From 55-13 sp037190145 (GTDB taxonomy: Bacteria; Armatimonadota; Fimbriimonadia; Fimbriimonadales; Fimbriimonadaceae), in assembly GCA_037190145.1 (NCBI GenBank), contig JBBCJU010000008.1, positions 372,001 to 436,000 of the forward strand: 64,000 nt of DNA, written 5' to 3'. The translations under genes were made by a program, and so were the position numbers. Position 1 is the first letter of the stretch. Each line of letters opens with the position of its first letter. The notes below the pieces were generated by a model. The model made no database searches. It worked only from the letters and a program-made list of their open reading frames with translations, and was not told the DNA's origin. Positions 25,618 to 35,202 of this stretch are shown here, piece after piece.

Positions 25618-25728
25618 TCGAATATTAAAACGATTATACGACCCAATGCGTGCCGCTCAAAGGACCTGTAGCCTTAACAAAAGGAATACGGAGGATAAAT
25701 CAGGCAATTCCCTGTAGACTTCCGACCC

Positions 25729-26325
25729 ATGCTGCAAACAATCGCCTTCATCCAGGAAGTGGATCGACTTAAACAAATTCTTCGAAAGACGCGGTTGATG
25801 CACGATGATCGGCTTGAAAACTCGGCCGAGCACTCATGGCACCTTTGTGTCATGGCTATGGCGTTGGCTCCCCATGCAACCGTACCGGTTGATCTGCAGA
25901 GAGTTCTAAAGATGTTAATCATCCACGACATAGTCGAAATTGATGCTGGCGATGTTCTGGTCTATGACGATGCTGCGCGTGCAGCAAAGCAAACATTGGA
26001 ATTGGCCGCAGCTGAACGCATATTTGGAATGTTGGAGGGGCCAATCGGACAGGAAATGCGATCCTTGTGGGATGAGTTTGAGGCACAAGCCACTCCTGAC
26101 AGTCGATTTGCGGCTGCACTGGACAGAGCCCAGCCGATTCTCGCGAACTTAAACCATCGGGGACATACATGGCGTGAAAACGGAGTGACCTACGAAACGG
26201 TTGTCACACGCAACGCATTCATGGGAGATGTTTTGCCGGAGCTGTGGACAGAAATTCGGAAGCGCTTGGATGATGGCAAAGCCCAAGGTTTTTTCGCCCC
26301 TGATAAAATTCTCTCAGCGAACTAG
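25729..26325 (+). CDS. HD-domain phosphohydrolase, 5'-deoxynucleotidase YfbR/HDDC2-like
   Basis: A metal-dependent HD hydrolase that likely removes phosphate from (deoxy)nucleoside 5'-monophosphates. The metal-binding pattern is visible: H35 in ENSAEHSWHLC, H66-D67 in MLIIHDIVEIDAGD, and an aspartate near residue 131 in AALDRAQPIL. The length of 198 residues matches HDDC2-like proteins. It has a plausible ribosome-binding site and starts at ATG. The next gene, 77 bases downstream on the same strand, encodes an OsmC protein; no functional link is evident. Exact nucleotide preference cannot be read from sequence. Confidence 0.85.
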   Translation: MLQTIAFIQEVDRLKQILRKTRLMHDDRLENSAEHSWHLCVMAMALAPHATVPVDLQRVLKMLIIHDIVEIDAGDVLVYDDAARAAKQTLELAAAERIFGMLEGPIGQEMRSLWDEFEAQATPDSRFAAALDRAQPILANLNHRGHTWRENGVTYETVVTRNAFMGDVLPELWTEIRKRLDDGKAQGFFAPDKILSAN

Positions 26326-26402
26326 ATTTTTTAAGAAGCCTCAAATAGCCACGCTGGACCAGATGCAGAATGGGCACGGGCCAGTCGTTGTAAACTCTGT
26401 GG

Positions 26403-26858
26403 ATGGCCAATATCCATGAGTATCCCGTTACCGTCCAATGGCAAGGTGGGCGCGACGGTTCCGGTTCTGTCACTGCCGACCGATCCAACACCACCAATAA
26501 ACTCAGTGTTCCCCCCGAGTTTCAAGGTCCGGGAGATGGAACCAATCCTGAGGAGCTTTTGGCCAGTGCCGTAGCCGCTTGTTACACTATCACTTTTGGC
26601 ATTATCGCTGCCAACCAAAAGCTACCTGTGAACAGCATAGAGGTGAAAGCTGTTGGCGAAGTAGAGCAGGCAGGAGCGCAATTCACATACAAGAAGATCA
26701 CCATCCGACCAAGAATTGTTGCCAACGCAGATGCCACCGACGACCAGATGGCGAAGATTAAAGATATGTCTCACAAGGCCGACAACTATTGCATTATCAC
26801 AAACGCCCTACGTGGCAAAGTTGAAGTTGTGGTCGAGGAAGACATCTCCAAAGCCTAA
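26403..26858 (+). CDS. OsmC/Ohr-family peroxiredoxin-like protein
   Basis: A thiol-dependent hydroperoxide-detoxifying protein of the OsmC type, acting in the cytoplasm. The N-terminal sheet (YPVTVQWQGGRDGSGSV) is followed by GTNPEELLASAVAACYTITFG with C60, the peroxidatic cysteine position, and KADNYCIITNAL with C130, the second redox cysteine. The family's usual FsM or CF after the first cysteine is CYT here, a mild variation. At 151 residues it is a standard OsmC. It ends just before a short inverted repeat and the GNAT gene. The oxidant it handles is unknown. Confidence 0.92.
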   Translation: MANIHEYPVTVQWQGGRDGSGSVTADRSNTTNKLSVPPEFQGPGDGTNPEELLASAVAACYTITFGIIAANQKLPVNSIEVKAVGEVEQAGAQFTYKKITIRPRIVANADATDDQMAKIKDMSHKADNYCIITNALRGKVEVVVEEDISKA

Positions 26859-26861
26859 CGT

Positions 26862-26886
26862 GGGAGCGCAGGCATTCTGCCTGCCT
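26862..26886. repeat. Inverted repeat resembling a dispersed GCAGGC-ATTCT-GCCTGC element
   Basis: GCAGGC and GCCTGC flank ATTCT between the OsmC and GNAT genes, inside GGGAGCGCAGGCATTCTGCC. From memory, very similar strings are scattered through genomes of several environmental phyla; only one copy is present here, so its repeat status is not shown by this window. It may simply act as a terminator hairpin. Confidence 0.35.
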
Positions 26887-26900
26887 CTGCAAGAGAGACT

Positions 26901-27647
26901 ATGATAACGCTGGAGCAAGGAATCGAAACCTTCTGCTCCGGCTTTACCTACACCCGGAGCTTCACCCACCCCTACATCTATGAGCGGACCGATGCCTTCT
27001 GGCAAATGAAGGATGGTCCGCGCAAAAGTGGGGACCGCCGAGCATCTGAAGTCATCACAACCCTCCACGATCCTGAACAGGTGCTCACCTTCCTAAAAAG
27101 CCTGAAAGGAGATCGTCTGTTCCTGTGTGTGATGCTTGATGTCGCAACCCCAGAAGCCCCCATCATCAAAAGCTTCAAAGCGGCCGGCTGCCGCCTCATG
27201 AGACGTGAACCTATGATGGTGAAGGCTCTGGACAAGATCGAACCGCTAACTGGTTCCTATCCGGTAACTCGTATCGTTGATGCCGAAGGCGAAGAGAAGA
27301 TCACCAACGCCGCCCGCACCCGCCAAATCCTTCCTGAGCACGTTCATGACGGCGATTCTGACCTAAGATTGTTCGCCGCCTGGGACGGCGAGACCCCTGT
27401 CGGATGGGTCAAAAGCATCCGCGCCACCAAACACCACACCTGGGTGTCAAACATGTTCGTTAAGTCCGAATATCGGAGGCAAGGAATCGCAAGATCCCTC
27501 ATGAGCGCGATGCTTCAAAGCGACCAACAGTTCGGCTTCACTCACAGCGTCCTCCTTGCCAGCCAAGTCGGAACAAAGCTCTACGAAAGCTTAGGCTACG
27601 AAAGAATAGGAAACCTCCTCCTCCTTGACCCAAAACGTGCATTCTGA
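26901..27647 (+). CDS. GNAT-family N-acetyltransferase
   Basis: The C-terminal half is a GNAT domain: TPVGWVKSIRATKHHTWVSNMFVKSEYRRQGIARSLM holds the acetyl-CoA pyrophosphate loop (RRQGIA), followed by VLLASQVGTKLYESLGYERIG. The N-terminal 110 residues (YERTDAFWQMKDGPRKSGDRRASEVI) look like a separate N-domain seen in two-part GNATs. The substrate is unknown. The gene is rich in C-ending codons (bases 27301-27360 are 62% G+C by hand count), unlike the A+T-rich gene that follows. It could acetylate a small molecule or protein; nothing nearby narrows it. Confidence 0.87.
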   Translation: MITLEQGIETFCSGFTYTRSFTHPYIYERTDAFWQMKDGPRKSGDRRASEVITTLHDPEQVLTFLKSLKGDRLFLCVMLDVATPEAPIIKSFKAAGCRLMRREPMMVKALDKIEPLTGSYPVTRIVDAEGEEKITNAARTRQILPEHVHDGDSDLRLFAAWDGETPVGWVKSIRATKHHTWVSNMFVKSEYRRQGIARSLMSAMLQSDQQFGFTHSVLLASQVGTKLYESLGYERIGNLLLLDPKRAF

Positions 27648-27770
27648 CTATGACCTCCAACGGCCCGGGAATGTCGTGAGTTCAAAGTGGTCCTTAGAAT
27701 CTTGACTAAGATCAGATAACTTAAAGGGAAATGCTTAAACAAGATCCCTAAGAGAGCAAACTGGTGTTGT

Positions 27771-29156
27771 ATGTTTCTGCCATTACTAACTCTTGCGGTT
27801 TTTGCCTTTCCCCAGGAATTCACAATTGAGAACTTTGAAAGTGGTTTATCTGGATGGACCTTATCAGGAGATTGCTGGCGAGGAAACAGCGCTTTTAATG
27901 GGAGCACCTACAATTCCAGATCTACTACCAAATTCGAAGGATTCGAAGGAAACAGCTTTGCCCTGACTTTTCAACGGTCAAACAGCGAGATCGGAAAGGC
28001 CGTTTCTAAACCCTTTGAAATCAAGTGGCCAAGCATCTCCTTTCTCATTGTAGGGGGTGGTGAGAAGGACAAGCTAATCTTTCGACTCATTGTCGATGGG
28101 AAGGTCACCCATGTTGCATCCGGTGACGGAAGTCTTATCTTCAAGCGGCAGAGTTGGGATGTATCAGAGCAGCGTGGAAAAACGGCTCATCTTGAACTTA
28201 TCGATGAGAGTACAAGCTCAAAGTTTGGGTTTATTGGGGTAGATCGTATTACTGGTGGGCCAGGGAATGTCTCGGCTATATTTGCTGGTCCGGAACTAGA
28301 ACTGCCAGTACGCGTCATACAGATTCTTAACTCAAAGGGTGAAGCAGGCTTCTATGACATCCCGAAGCCTATGAGCTTTACGGTTGTACGAGATCTCGTT
28401 CAAAGAACAAATTACTGGACGCTGTCTGCCGGAATTCGGCTGAAACTTGAACCTAATAACTTCGAGACTCGAAAGGATGACTACCTAGACCTAGATTGTG
28501 ACCCACCGAAAGCAGGAGCCGACCTAACTAACCCAAACATTAAGCCTACTAGCACTGGCATACGGGAACGATTAGCGGCATTTCAGAAAATTGCCGATGA
28601 GACCCCACAATTGATCACTATATTTGTTCATCGCGGTTCTGAGTGGACTTGGGATTCTCGTGCATCTCGCTGGAAGTTTGATGTCGGTGCTTCCCATGGC
28701 GGCAGTGGTCGAAAACCAACTTCCCAGGGCTATTACCTTCGATTAGTTGGAGCCCGTCCTGGAGTTCTTGCTCATGAGGTTGGACATTGTCTCGGGTTAA
28801 ATCACACGTTTAGGGGAGATCACTCAGTAACTCCAAAGATGGGTAGTAACGAAGATGTTTCGCAGATTATTCAGACTTTTCTTGCTAGTGGAAGGGGCAC
28901 TGATCCGTCTGCCGCCCTTGACGGAGACGGTGAGCGAGGTGTCCACGATACACCTCCAGACCCTGGGCCATCATACTGGCGAGGTCTGAAGTACAGAAGT
29001 GGTCGAATTCCTATTTCAATTTCAGGGCGACAGCCCTTTGATATGTACGTTTCGCACGATAATATCATGGGGGACAATCTTTCGACAAAGCCTTTTTCAA
29101 ATGACCAAGTCCGAGTTATGCGTGAGACGCTTATGGCTTGGAAAGGCAAGAGGTAA
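27771..29156 (+). CDS. Secreted zinc metallopeptidase (M43/pappalysin-like) with N-terminal beta domain
   Basis: An exported protein: hydrophobic start MFLPLLTLAVFAFPQ, then a beta-rich domain at about 18-160 (IENFESGLSGWTLSGDCWRG, FGFIGVDRITGG) resembling the carbohydrate-binding-like domain common in secreted enzymes. The peptidase part has HEVGHCLGLNH, the extended zincin motif HExxHxxGxxH, and a later NIMGDN that is likely the Met-turn. This matches the M43/metzincin arrangement. Target proteins are unknown. The gene is A+T-rich relative to its upstream neighbour: bases 28441-28500 are 40% G+C by hand count against 62% in the GNAT gene, consistent with recent acquisition. Confidence 0.82.
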   Translation: MFLPLLTLAVFAFPQEFTIENFESGLSGWTLSGDCWRGNSAFNGSTYNSRSTTKFEGFEGNSFALTFQRSNSEIGKAVSKPFEIKWPSISFLIVGGGEKDKLIFRLIVDGKVTHVASGDGSLIFKRQSWDVSEQRGKTAHLELIDESTSSKFGFIGVDRITGGPGNVSAIFAGPELELPVRVIQILNSKGEAGFYDIPKPMSFTVVRDLVQRTNYWTLSAGIRLKLEPNNFETRKDDYLDLDCDPPKAGADLTNPNIKPTSTGIRERLAAFQKIADETPQLITIFVHRGSEWTWDSRASRWKFDVGASHGGSGRKPTSQGYYLRLVGARPGVLAHEVGHCLGLNHTFRGDHSVTPKMGSNEDVSQIIQTFLASGRGTDPSAALDGDGERGVHDTPPDPGPSYWRGLKYRSGRIPISISGRQPFDMYVSHDNIMGDNLSTKPFSNDQVRVMRETLMAWKGKR

Positions 29157-29295
29157 TAAATCGGTATGCCAGCATAGTTCTTCAAACCAGGTGAAAACTT
29201 TTCGTGCATAAATCCAGATTTCCTAATCAACACGGAATCCGATTGCGCCTAACTTTACTCAACTGGGTATATCCAACTTCAATAAATTCTGCTGA

Positions 29296-30384
29296 CTAAA
29301 GGAGTCTATCGACCACTGCATGAATCTCTTTAGTCATTTCACCTATGAGTTCTTTGATTCCTGGATCTCCTGTACCCCGTTTGAAGCTAAAAGCAAAAGC
29401 TACTTGCTTTCTTGGGGCAAGTCGAAGGACAGTGCTGTCGCCAAGACCTGACGAGCCACTATGGCCTCTCCATTCTGATCGCGCACTTCCGGACCAGCCT
29501 AAGCAATAGTTATCTCCATATGGAGCTGTAAACAGTTTGTCTAGTGAATTTCCTGTAATAAACGTGCCTCCATAACATTGAGCTTTGGCCAGAACAAGCA
29601 ACTCAGGCAAAGAACAACTCCAAGCGCCAGAAGGATCAAAGTTTAGCTGGGGTTGCCAATTCGCCGGCGCCTCTTGAATCTTGCCGTCGATTTGAACCTC
29701 ACTGACAAGCGCATCCGTACTCTTTTTCCAAGGGCGTCCCATCGAGAAAGTCCGTAACCCCAGAGGAACAAAGAAATTGTCCGACATCATTTTTTCGTAA
29801 GTTCCACCAGTCAACTTCTCTAGCATAGCAACACTGAATGAGCCGCTTGAGTTGTAAGCATATTTCTCACCAGGACGTGCAATGGCTGGTTCCTGAAATG
29901 CGGCTTTTAAAATTGCATATCGAAAATCGGGTCCGTTCTTAGACTTCCCAGCAACGGAAGGTGCAAACGGAAGCTTTAGCCCAGAGTAGTGACACAAAAT
30001 TTGCTCAACTGTCGCAGTCGAATTACCCCCGGCGACTTCAGCAGTTAGCTCTGGAAACGCGGAGCCAATTGTTGTGTTCCACCGGATGGATTTTTTATCA
30101 ACATAAATGGCAATAAGGCCAGCCGTGAGTGACTTGGAGACAGAGCCAATCAAAACTCTATCGTCAGGAAGTAGGGGTTCAGAGCTGTTTGAGGACCTTG
30201 TTCCCGAGGATATCTTGGTTGTTACCTGTCTTTTGTCGGAAACAGCGATAAGAACACCTGAAGACTTGGTCAGAACACGATACTTATCCGCAATGAGTTG
30301 AAGGGATTTAGTAACGTTAGTCTCAGCTGAGTGAATGGCACCCTTGTGTATCGAGGCTATTGCAATTAATGTAACTAAGGGCAC
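29296..30384 (-). CDS. Beta-lactamase-family serine hydrolase (class C/DD-peptidase-like), exported
   Basis: A serine hydrolase of the beta-lactamase superfamily that could be a D-amino peptidase, esterase or penicillin-binding-like enzyme. Motifs: SxxK as SVSK in LIGSVSKSLTAG at about residue 82, YxN as YAYNSSG, and HxG as GHSGSSG near the end. The N-terminus has a weak signal segment. True class C beta-lactamase activity is not implied; most proteins of this shape are not antibiotic-degrading. It is convergent with the metallopeptidase gene and shares its low G+C content (bases 29761-29820 are 40% by hand count). Confidence 0.84.
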   Translation of the reverse strand: MPLVTLIAIASIHKGAIHSAETNVTKSLQLIADKYRVLTKSSGVLIAVSDKRQVTTKISSGTRSSNSSEPLLPDDRVLIGSVSKSLTAGLIAIYVDKKSIRWNTTIGSAFPELTAEVAGGNSTATVEQILCHYSGLKLPFAPSVAGKSKNGPDFRYAILKAAFQEPAIARPGEKYAYNSSGSFSVAMLEKLTGGTYEKMMSDNFFVPLGLRTFSMGRPWKKSTDALVSEVQIDGKIQEAPANWQPQLNFDPSGAWSCSLPELLVLAKAQCYGGTFITGNSLDKLFTAPYGDNYCLGWSGSARSEWRGHSGSSGLGDSTVLRLAPRKQVAFAFSFKRGTGDPGIKELIGEMTKEIHAVVDRLL

Positions 30385-30460
30385 TGGGCAAGTATACAGA
30401 TATTTTCGGGAGCTAGGAAGTTGGGAGCTCTGAAAGCGCCAGGGGTTTGGGTTTCAAACC

Positions 30461-30988
30461 TCACTTCAACCATCGCAAACTCTCAATGATCCGCTTTACC
30501 TCTGATGCTTCCATGCCGTCCGACATGACCATTGCGTAGCGAGGATAGGTCTTCTTCGAGGCGTCATACCATGTGGACATGGCCATTTTGACCTTACCTT
30601 TCTTGTAGTACATCACTTCTACTCGACCCATGATTGGGGATTTGGCGAAGATGGAGCCCGTTGGGTCTACGGTGTCACCGTTTGGAAGATCAAAGAAGGG
30701 ATCGCCAAGGCCATCGGAGGCCATTTGAAGCGTAAAAGAAGCCTTGGTCTTTGGGTTTTGATAACGCACAATCCACAGGCTCAACGCTGGTTCCTTGTCA
30801 TACTCAAAGTTGGCGTTTACCTTAGTAAATCCGGCCGGAACATAAGTGGGGACCACTACTCGGTATTTAGATTTTCTCAGTTTAGAGAGTTCCGTCTTCG
30901 GAACTTTCGAGGCTACTCCGTTGGTGGTCTGAGCTGAGGCCAGCATAACGACTGCGAAGAGCAAACTTGTGAGCAAAGCGCGAATCAT
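30461..30988 (-). CDS. Exported protein of unknown function
   Basis: A 175-residue secreted protein: I start at the ATG giving MIRALLTSLLFAVVMLASAQ, a textbook signal peptide cut after ASA. A GTG/ATG 12 codons upstream gives a non-standard start. The mature part opens with a basic stretch (SKVPKTELSKLRKSKYRV) and then VVPTYVPAGFTKVNANFEYD, vaguely like the DUF4367-type domains that follow anti-sigma helices, ending EVKRIIESLRWLK. I cannot assign a function. It is transcribed away from the neighbouring two-helix membrane protein. Confidence 0.72.
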   Translation of the reverse strand: MIRALLTSLLFAVVMLASAQTTNGVASKVPKTELSKLRKSKYRVVVPTYVPAGFTKVNANFEYDKEPALSLWIVRYQNPKTKASFTLQMASDGLGDPFFDLPNGDTVDPTGSIFAKSPIMGRVEVMYYKKGKVKMAMSTWYDASKKTYPRYAMVMSDGMEASEVKRIIESLRWLK

Positions 30989-31118
30989 GGTCTCAAGTAT
31001 GTTCGAAACGAAAAGACATGGCAACCGCTACGGTGCAACAGAGCGATAGGTCGGAATGTTCAAACCTTGGGAAAGATGTTGGTTTTGGCTCTAAATGGTC
31101 TTAGGCTACAAACACCTA

Positions 31119-31787
31119 ATGACTGGCGATATTGAACAACTGTTTGCTGAACTCCGAAAGGAAGCAGATCAGCGAAACAAGCAGCGAAAGATGGTTTTGT
31201 CATGCGCTGTGGGAGTCATGTGCGTTGTCGTTGTCGCATTTATTCTAAACCTGGTGACAACTGGGAAAGGGTCTCCCAATCTCACGACGATGTCGCCCAT
31301 CCTCATAAGTTTAATCGTGGTGACCACCGTCTATTCACAGCGACACAAGAGCTTGGTTGCGGAGCTGGCGGCAAGAAAGGATCCACGCATCCTGGGTGAT
31401 CTGCTCGAAGCATCTGAATCAACGGATAATGAAGTCCTAAAGCTGGCAGAATCAGCCTTGCCTGACATTTTGCCAATCTGGTTGGAAGGAGATCAGGAAC
31501 TAAGCCCTGAAGATCGATCACGGCTCTACAAACTATTGGATACCGGGCGTCCTGTTGAATTGGTTGAATCGGTCATGAGCGCAATGCAACAGATCGGTGG
31601 TTTGGAGTCGGTTTCATATCTAGAGAATTTTAAGCGCAAAACGGAGAACCATAAAATGACGCGATGGCAGCGTCTCTCCACGCGTGCGCTGGAGGTTTTG
31701 GCAGATGTTCGGATGCGGGAAGCAAAGAGGATTATCGATGCGGGACCGGTTCGAGATGATATTGAGCCCCAGACCGTGCAAGCCTGA
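31119..31787 (+). CDS. Membrane protein with two transmembrane helices and a helical cytoplasmic domain, unknown
   Basis: I start at the ATG giving MTGDIEQLFAELRKEADQRNK; an in-frame ATG at 31095 adds eight polar residues. Two helices lie at about residues 27-47 (SCAVGVMCVVVVAFILNL) and 57-75, followed by a soluble domain of about 150 residues made of helices with HEAT-like character (LVAELAARKDPRILGDLLEA, SVMSAMQQIGGLESVSYL). Such repeats usually bind other proteins. No family is recognised, and the neighbours (exported unknown and lipoprotein) do not point to a role. Confidence 0.68.
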   Translation: MTGDIEQLFAELRKEADQRNKQRKMVLSCAVGVMCVVVVAFILNLVTTGKGSPNLTTMSPILISLIVVTTVYSQRHKSLVAELAARKDPRILGDLLEASESTDNEVLKLAESALPDILPIWLEGDQELSPEDRSRLYKLLDTGRPVELVESVMSAMQQIGGLESVSYLENFKRKTENHKMTRWQRLSTRALEVLADVRMREAKRIIDAGPVRDDIEPQTVQA

Positions 31788-31836
31788 AGGTCCTAGTCGG
31801 CTTTGGTCAGCCATGCCTTCGCGTTAAGATATCGGC

Positions 31837-32667
31837 ATGAGATGGGCTCCTGCTCTGCTCCTAATTTTGATCATCGCGGGTTGTGCCAAGACTCCTGAGG
31901 TTCCCGATGTACCGGTCGCTCCGGTTACGGTTAATAAGGGAACCCGAGTGCCACTTCTATTGGCGAAGCAACTAAACGCGGGTGAAGCCGATTCTGGCGA
32001 TTATGTGCCGTTCCTTGTTGCCGAAGATGTGGTAGCAGAGGGCCGAATCGTGATACCGAAAGGAACCTTGGCAGAAGGAGAAGTAACTTGGTCCCGAAGT
32101 GAAGGAACTTTGTCGGGCTTTATGAACCAACCCGCTAGATTGGAGGTGAAAATCAAATCCCTTCAGATAGGTGAAAAGTCGGTGGCATTGGCAACCAGTG
32201 AGGAAGATCCAGAGAAAGCATTTGCCTTCACCCGAGACAACACCGGGCGTCCGTCTACCGATGACACGAAGGTAGATGAAGTCCTCAAAGATGAACTCAA
32301 TCGTCAGCTTGCGGAAAAGCTAACCGAACTCTTTGATGGAAAGAGTCCCGACCTCTCGACCCCAGATTCAAAACTCGCCTTAGAAAAGATTGCTGGCGAA
32401 ATGGGATTGAACGATACCAAGCGGTTGCTGAATGGTGGACAGGATCGGGTCAGTCAGCTTGCCACAACGATTGAGCGACTTCAAAAAGGCGATCTGCAAG
32501 GCGTTGCCAGCGGCGACCTCTCTCTCAGTTTGAACTCGGTCATGGAGTTGGCAAATCTTGTGGGAGGATTGGGGGATAAGCTATCTAGAACTCTAAAAGG
32601 ACGGACCATACGAGCCTATCCCGGCACACGGATTGAAGTGGTGATTACGGAGCCTTTTACAACTTAA
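31837..32667 (+). CDS. Lipoprotein of unknown function
   Basis: A lipoprotein by its signal: MRWAPALLLILIIAGC with the lipidated cysteine at residue 16, then a Pro/Val-rich linker (PEVPDVPVAPVTV). The middle (GTRVPLLLAKQLNAGEADSGDYVPFLVAEDVV, then GRIVIPKGTLAEGEV) recalls beta-structured domains of secretion or pilus-associated proteins in which similar repeats of a VPKGT type occur. The rest is helical (DEVLKDELNRQLAEKLTELF). It is 4 bases before the YHS-domain gene, so the two are probably co-transcribed. Function unknown. Confidence 0.7.
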   Translation: MRWAPALLLILIIAGCAKTPEVPDVPVAPVTVNKGTRVPLLLAKQLNAGEADSGDYVPFLVAEDVVAEGRIVIPKGTLAEGEVTWSRSEGTLSGFMNQPARLEVKIKSLQIGEKSVALATSEEDPEKAFAFTRDNTGRPSTDDTKVDEVLKDELNRQLAEKLTELFDGKSPDLSTPDSKLALEKIAGEMGLNDTKRLLNGGQDRVSQLATTIERLQKGDLQGVASGDLSLSLNSVMELANLVGGLGDKLSRTLKGRTIRAYPGTRIEVVITEPFTT

Positions 32668-32671
32668 CGAA

Positions 32672-33718
32672 ATGAAGCGAACTAGATTAGCCTTAGCCCT
32701 AGGTGCCCTCCTCATGGCCTCAATCGGCCTAGGTTCTGGGGAACCTAAGCTCGGCACCTTCAAAGTGGATGTTGTCTCCCTTATCTCTCAAGGAAAGGAG
32801 GTTGAGGGAGCAACGCAGTTTGCCGCAGAGCGCGATGGGTACCGCTATCTGTTCTCTTCAAAGGCGAATTTTGAAGCTTTTAAGAGCAGTCCTGCCAAGT
32901 TTGAAGTCCAACTGGGCGGAGCCTGTGGGAAAATGGCGGAACTCAGTGGACGAGGCAATCCGCAACGCTATTGGGTGTATCAGGGCAAGCTTTATATCTT
33001 TGCTTCCGACAGTTGCCGAGCCGGATTTCAATCGAACCCCGCCGGTCATATTGAAAAGGATGAACCGAAAGTCGTTGCGACTGAACTAGAAGCTAGGAGA
33101 GGACGGGATTTACTCAATCGCGCGGCGAAATGGAGTGGACTAGATAAGCTCCCGTTAACCGGCTCGGTAGCCTATTTGCAGGATTCTGAACTCAAACAAG
33201 GCGAGACGCTCTATAAAGTCAAAGGCACCACCCGCATCTCTGGCAACGGAGACTTTTACGATATCACCACGTACAACGGGGCCGGGTACGCAAACCAGAT
33301 TCAAAAGGGTAGAGCGACTGAGATTGATTCAAAGGGGGTGGCGAGCGAGCATGTTCCAACCTGGAAACGAGCATTAGAAAGACAAAGAGCGCGCCAGTTG
33401 GCTTACCTTCTGTGGAATCGAAACTCGAAGAACCTCACGGTAAAGTTGGACGGAGTAGCGGATGGCATTGCGTCCGTTGTTATGAACCTGGATGGAGCCA
33501 CTTCTACCTTATGGATAGAAGAGAAGTCCGGAAAGGTATTGAGCCAAACCGTCAAGGGACGCAGTCAACAAGGCATTATCGGTGATGTGCAAATGGACTT
33601 TGTGACGTATGTCACAGTAAACGGTGTCACCCTCCCGGTAGCTTGGATAGCGACCTACAACGGTCAAGATTCGGTACTCCACGAGCGTAGACCCATGCGG
33701 CTTGAAGTGAAGAAGTAG
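32672..33718 (+). CDS. Exported YHS-domain protein
   Basis: The N-terminus is a signal peptide (LALALGALLMASIGLGSG). Residues about 48-125 form a YHS domain (ERDGYRYLFSSKANFEAFKSSPAKFEVQLGGACGKMA, then FASDSCRAGFQSNPAGH); YHS domains often bind metal, and two cysteines (near 85 and 115) are conserved here. The C-terminal about 210 residues (LYKVKGTTRISGNGDFYDITTYNGAG, SVVMNLDGATSTLWIEEKSGKVL) resemble periplasmic lipid- or outer-membrane-associated beta domains of the LolA/LolB or DUF2092 sort, but only loosely. Probably co-transcribed with the lipoprotein gene. Role unknown, possibly metal-linked. Confidence 0.8.
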   Translation: MKRTRLALALGALLMASIGLGSGEPKLGTFKVDVVSLISQGKEVEGATQFAAERDGYRYLFSSKANFEAFKSSPAKFEVQLGGACGKMAELSGRGNPQRYWVYQGKLYIFASDSCRAGFQSNPAGHIEKDEPKVVATELEARRGRDLLNRAAKWSGLDKLPLTGSVAYLQDSELKQGETLYKVKGTTRISGNGDFYDITTYNGAGYANQIQKGRATEIDSKGVASEHVPTWKRALERQRARQLAYLLWNRNSKNLTVKLDGVADGIASVVMNLDGATSTLWIEEKSGKVLSQTVKGRSQQGIIGDVQMDFVTYVTVNGVTLPVAWIATYNGQDSVLHERRPMRLEVKK

Positions 33719-33730
33719 ATCGACGGTGAT

Positions 33731-33756
33731 TTGGGGTTGCCCAAACCCAATGTTTT
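33731..33756 (+). terminator. Probable terminator after the YHS-domain gene
   Basis: A stem TTGGGGTT / AAACCCAA (one mismatch, 4-base loop) is followed by TGTTTTC. It ends the lipoprotein/YHS transcript before gnd. Confidence 0.45.
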
Positions 33757-33798
33757 CGCCCTAATACTGTTGCCGAAAACCAAGTAACCTCACAAGCA

Positions 33799-35198
<1,400 letters not shown>

Positions 35199-35202
<4 letters not shown>

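Noticed and set aside
29296..30384. Antibiotic-resistance beta-lactamase
   Set aside because: SxxK, YxN and HxG motifs only show the broad serine-hydrolase family; HxG and overall divergence do not support a true class C beta-lactamase.
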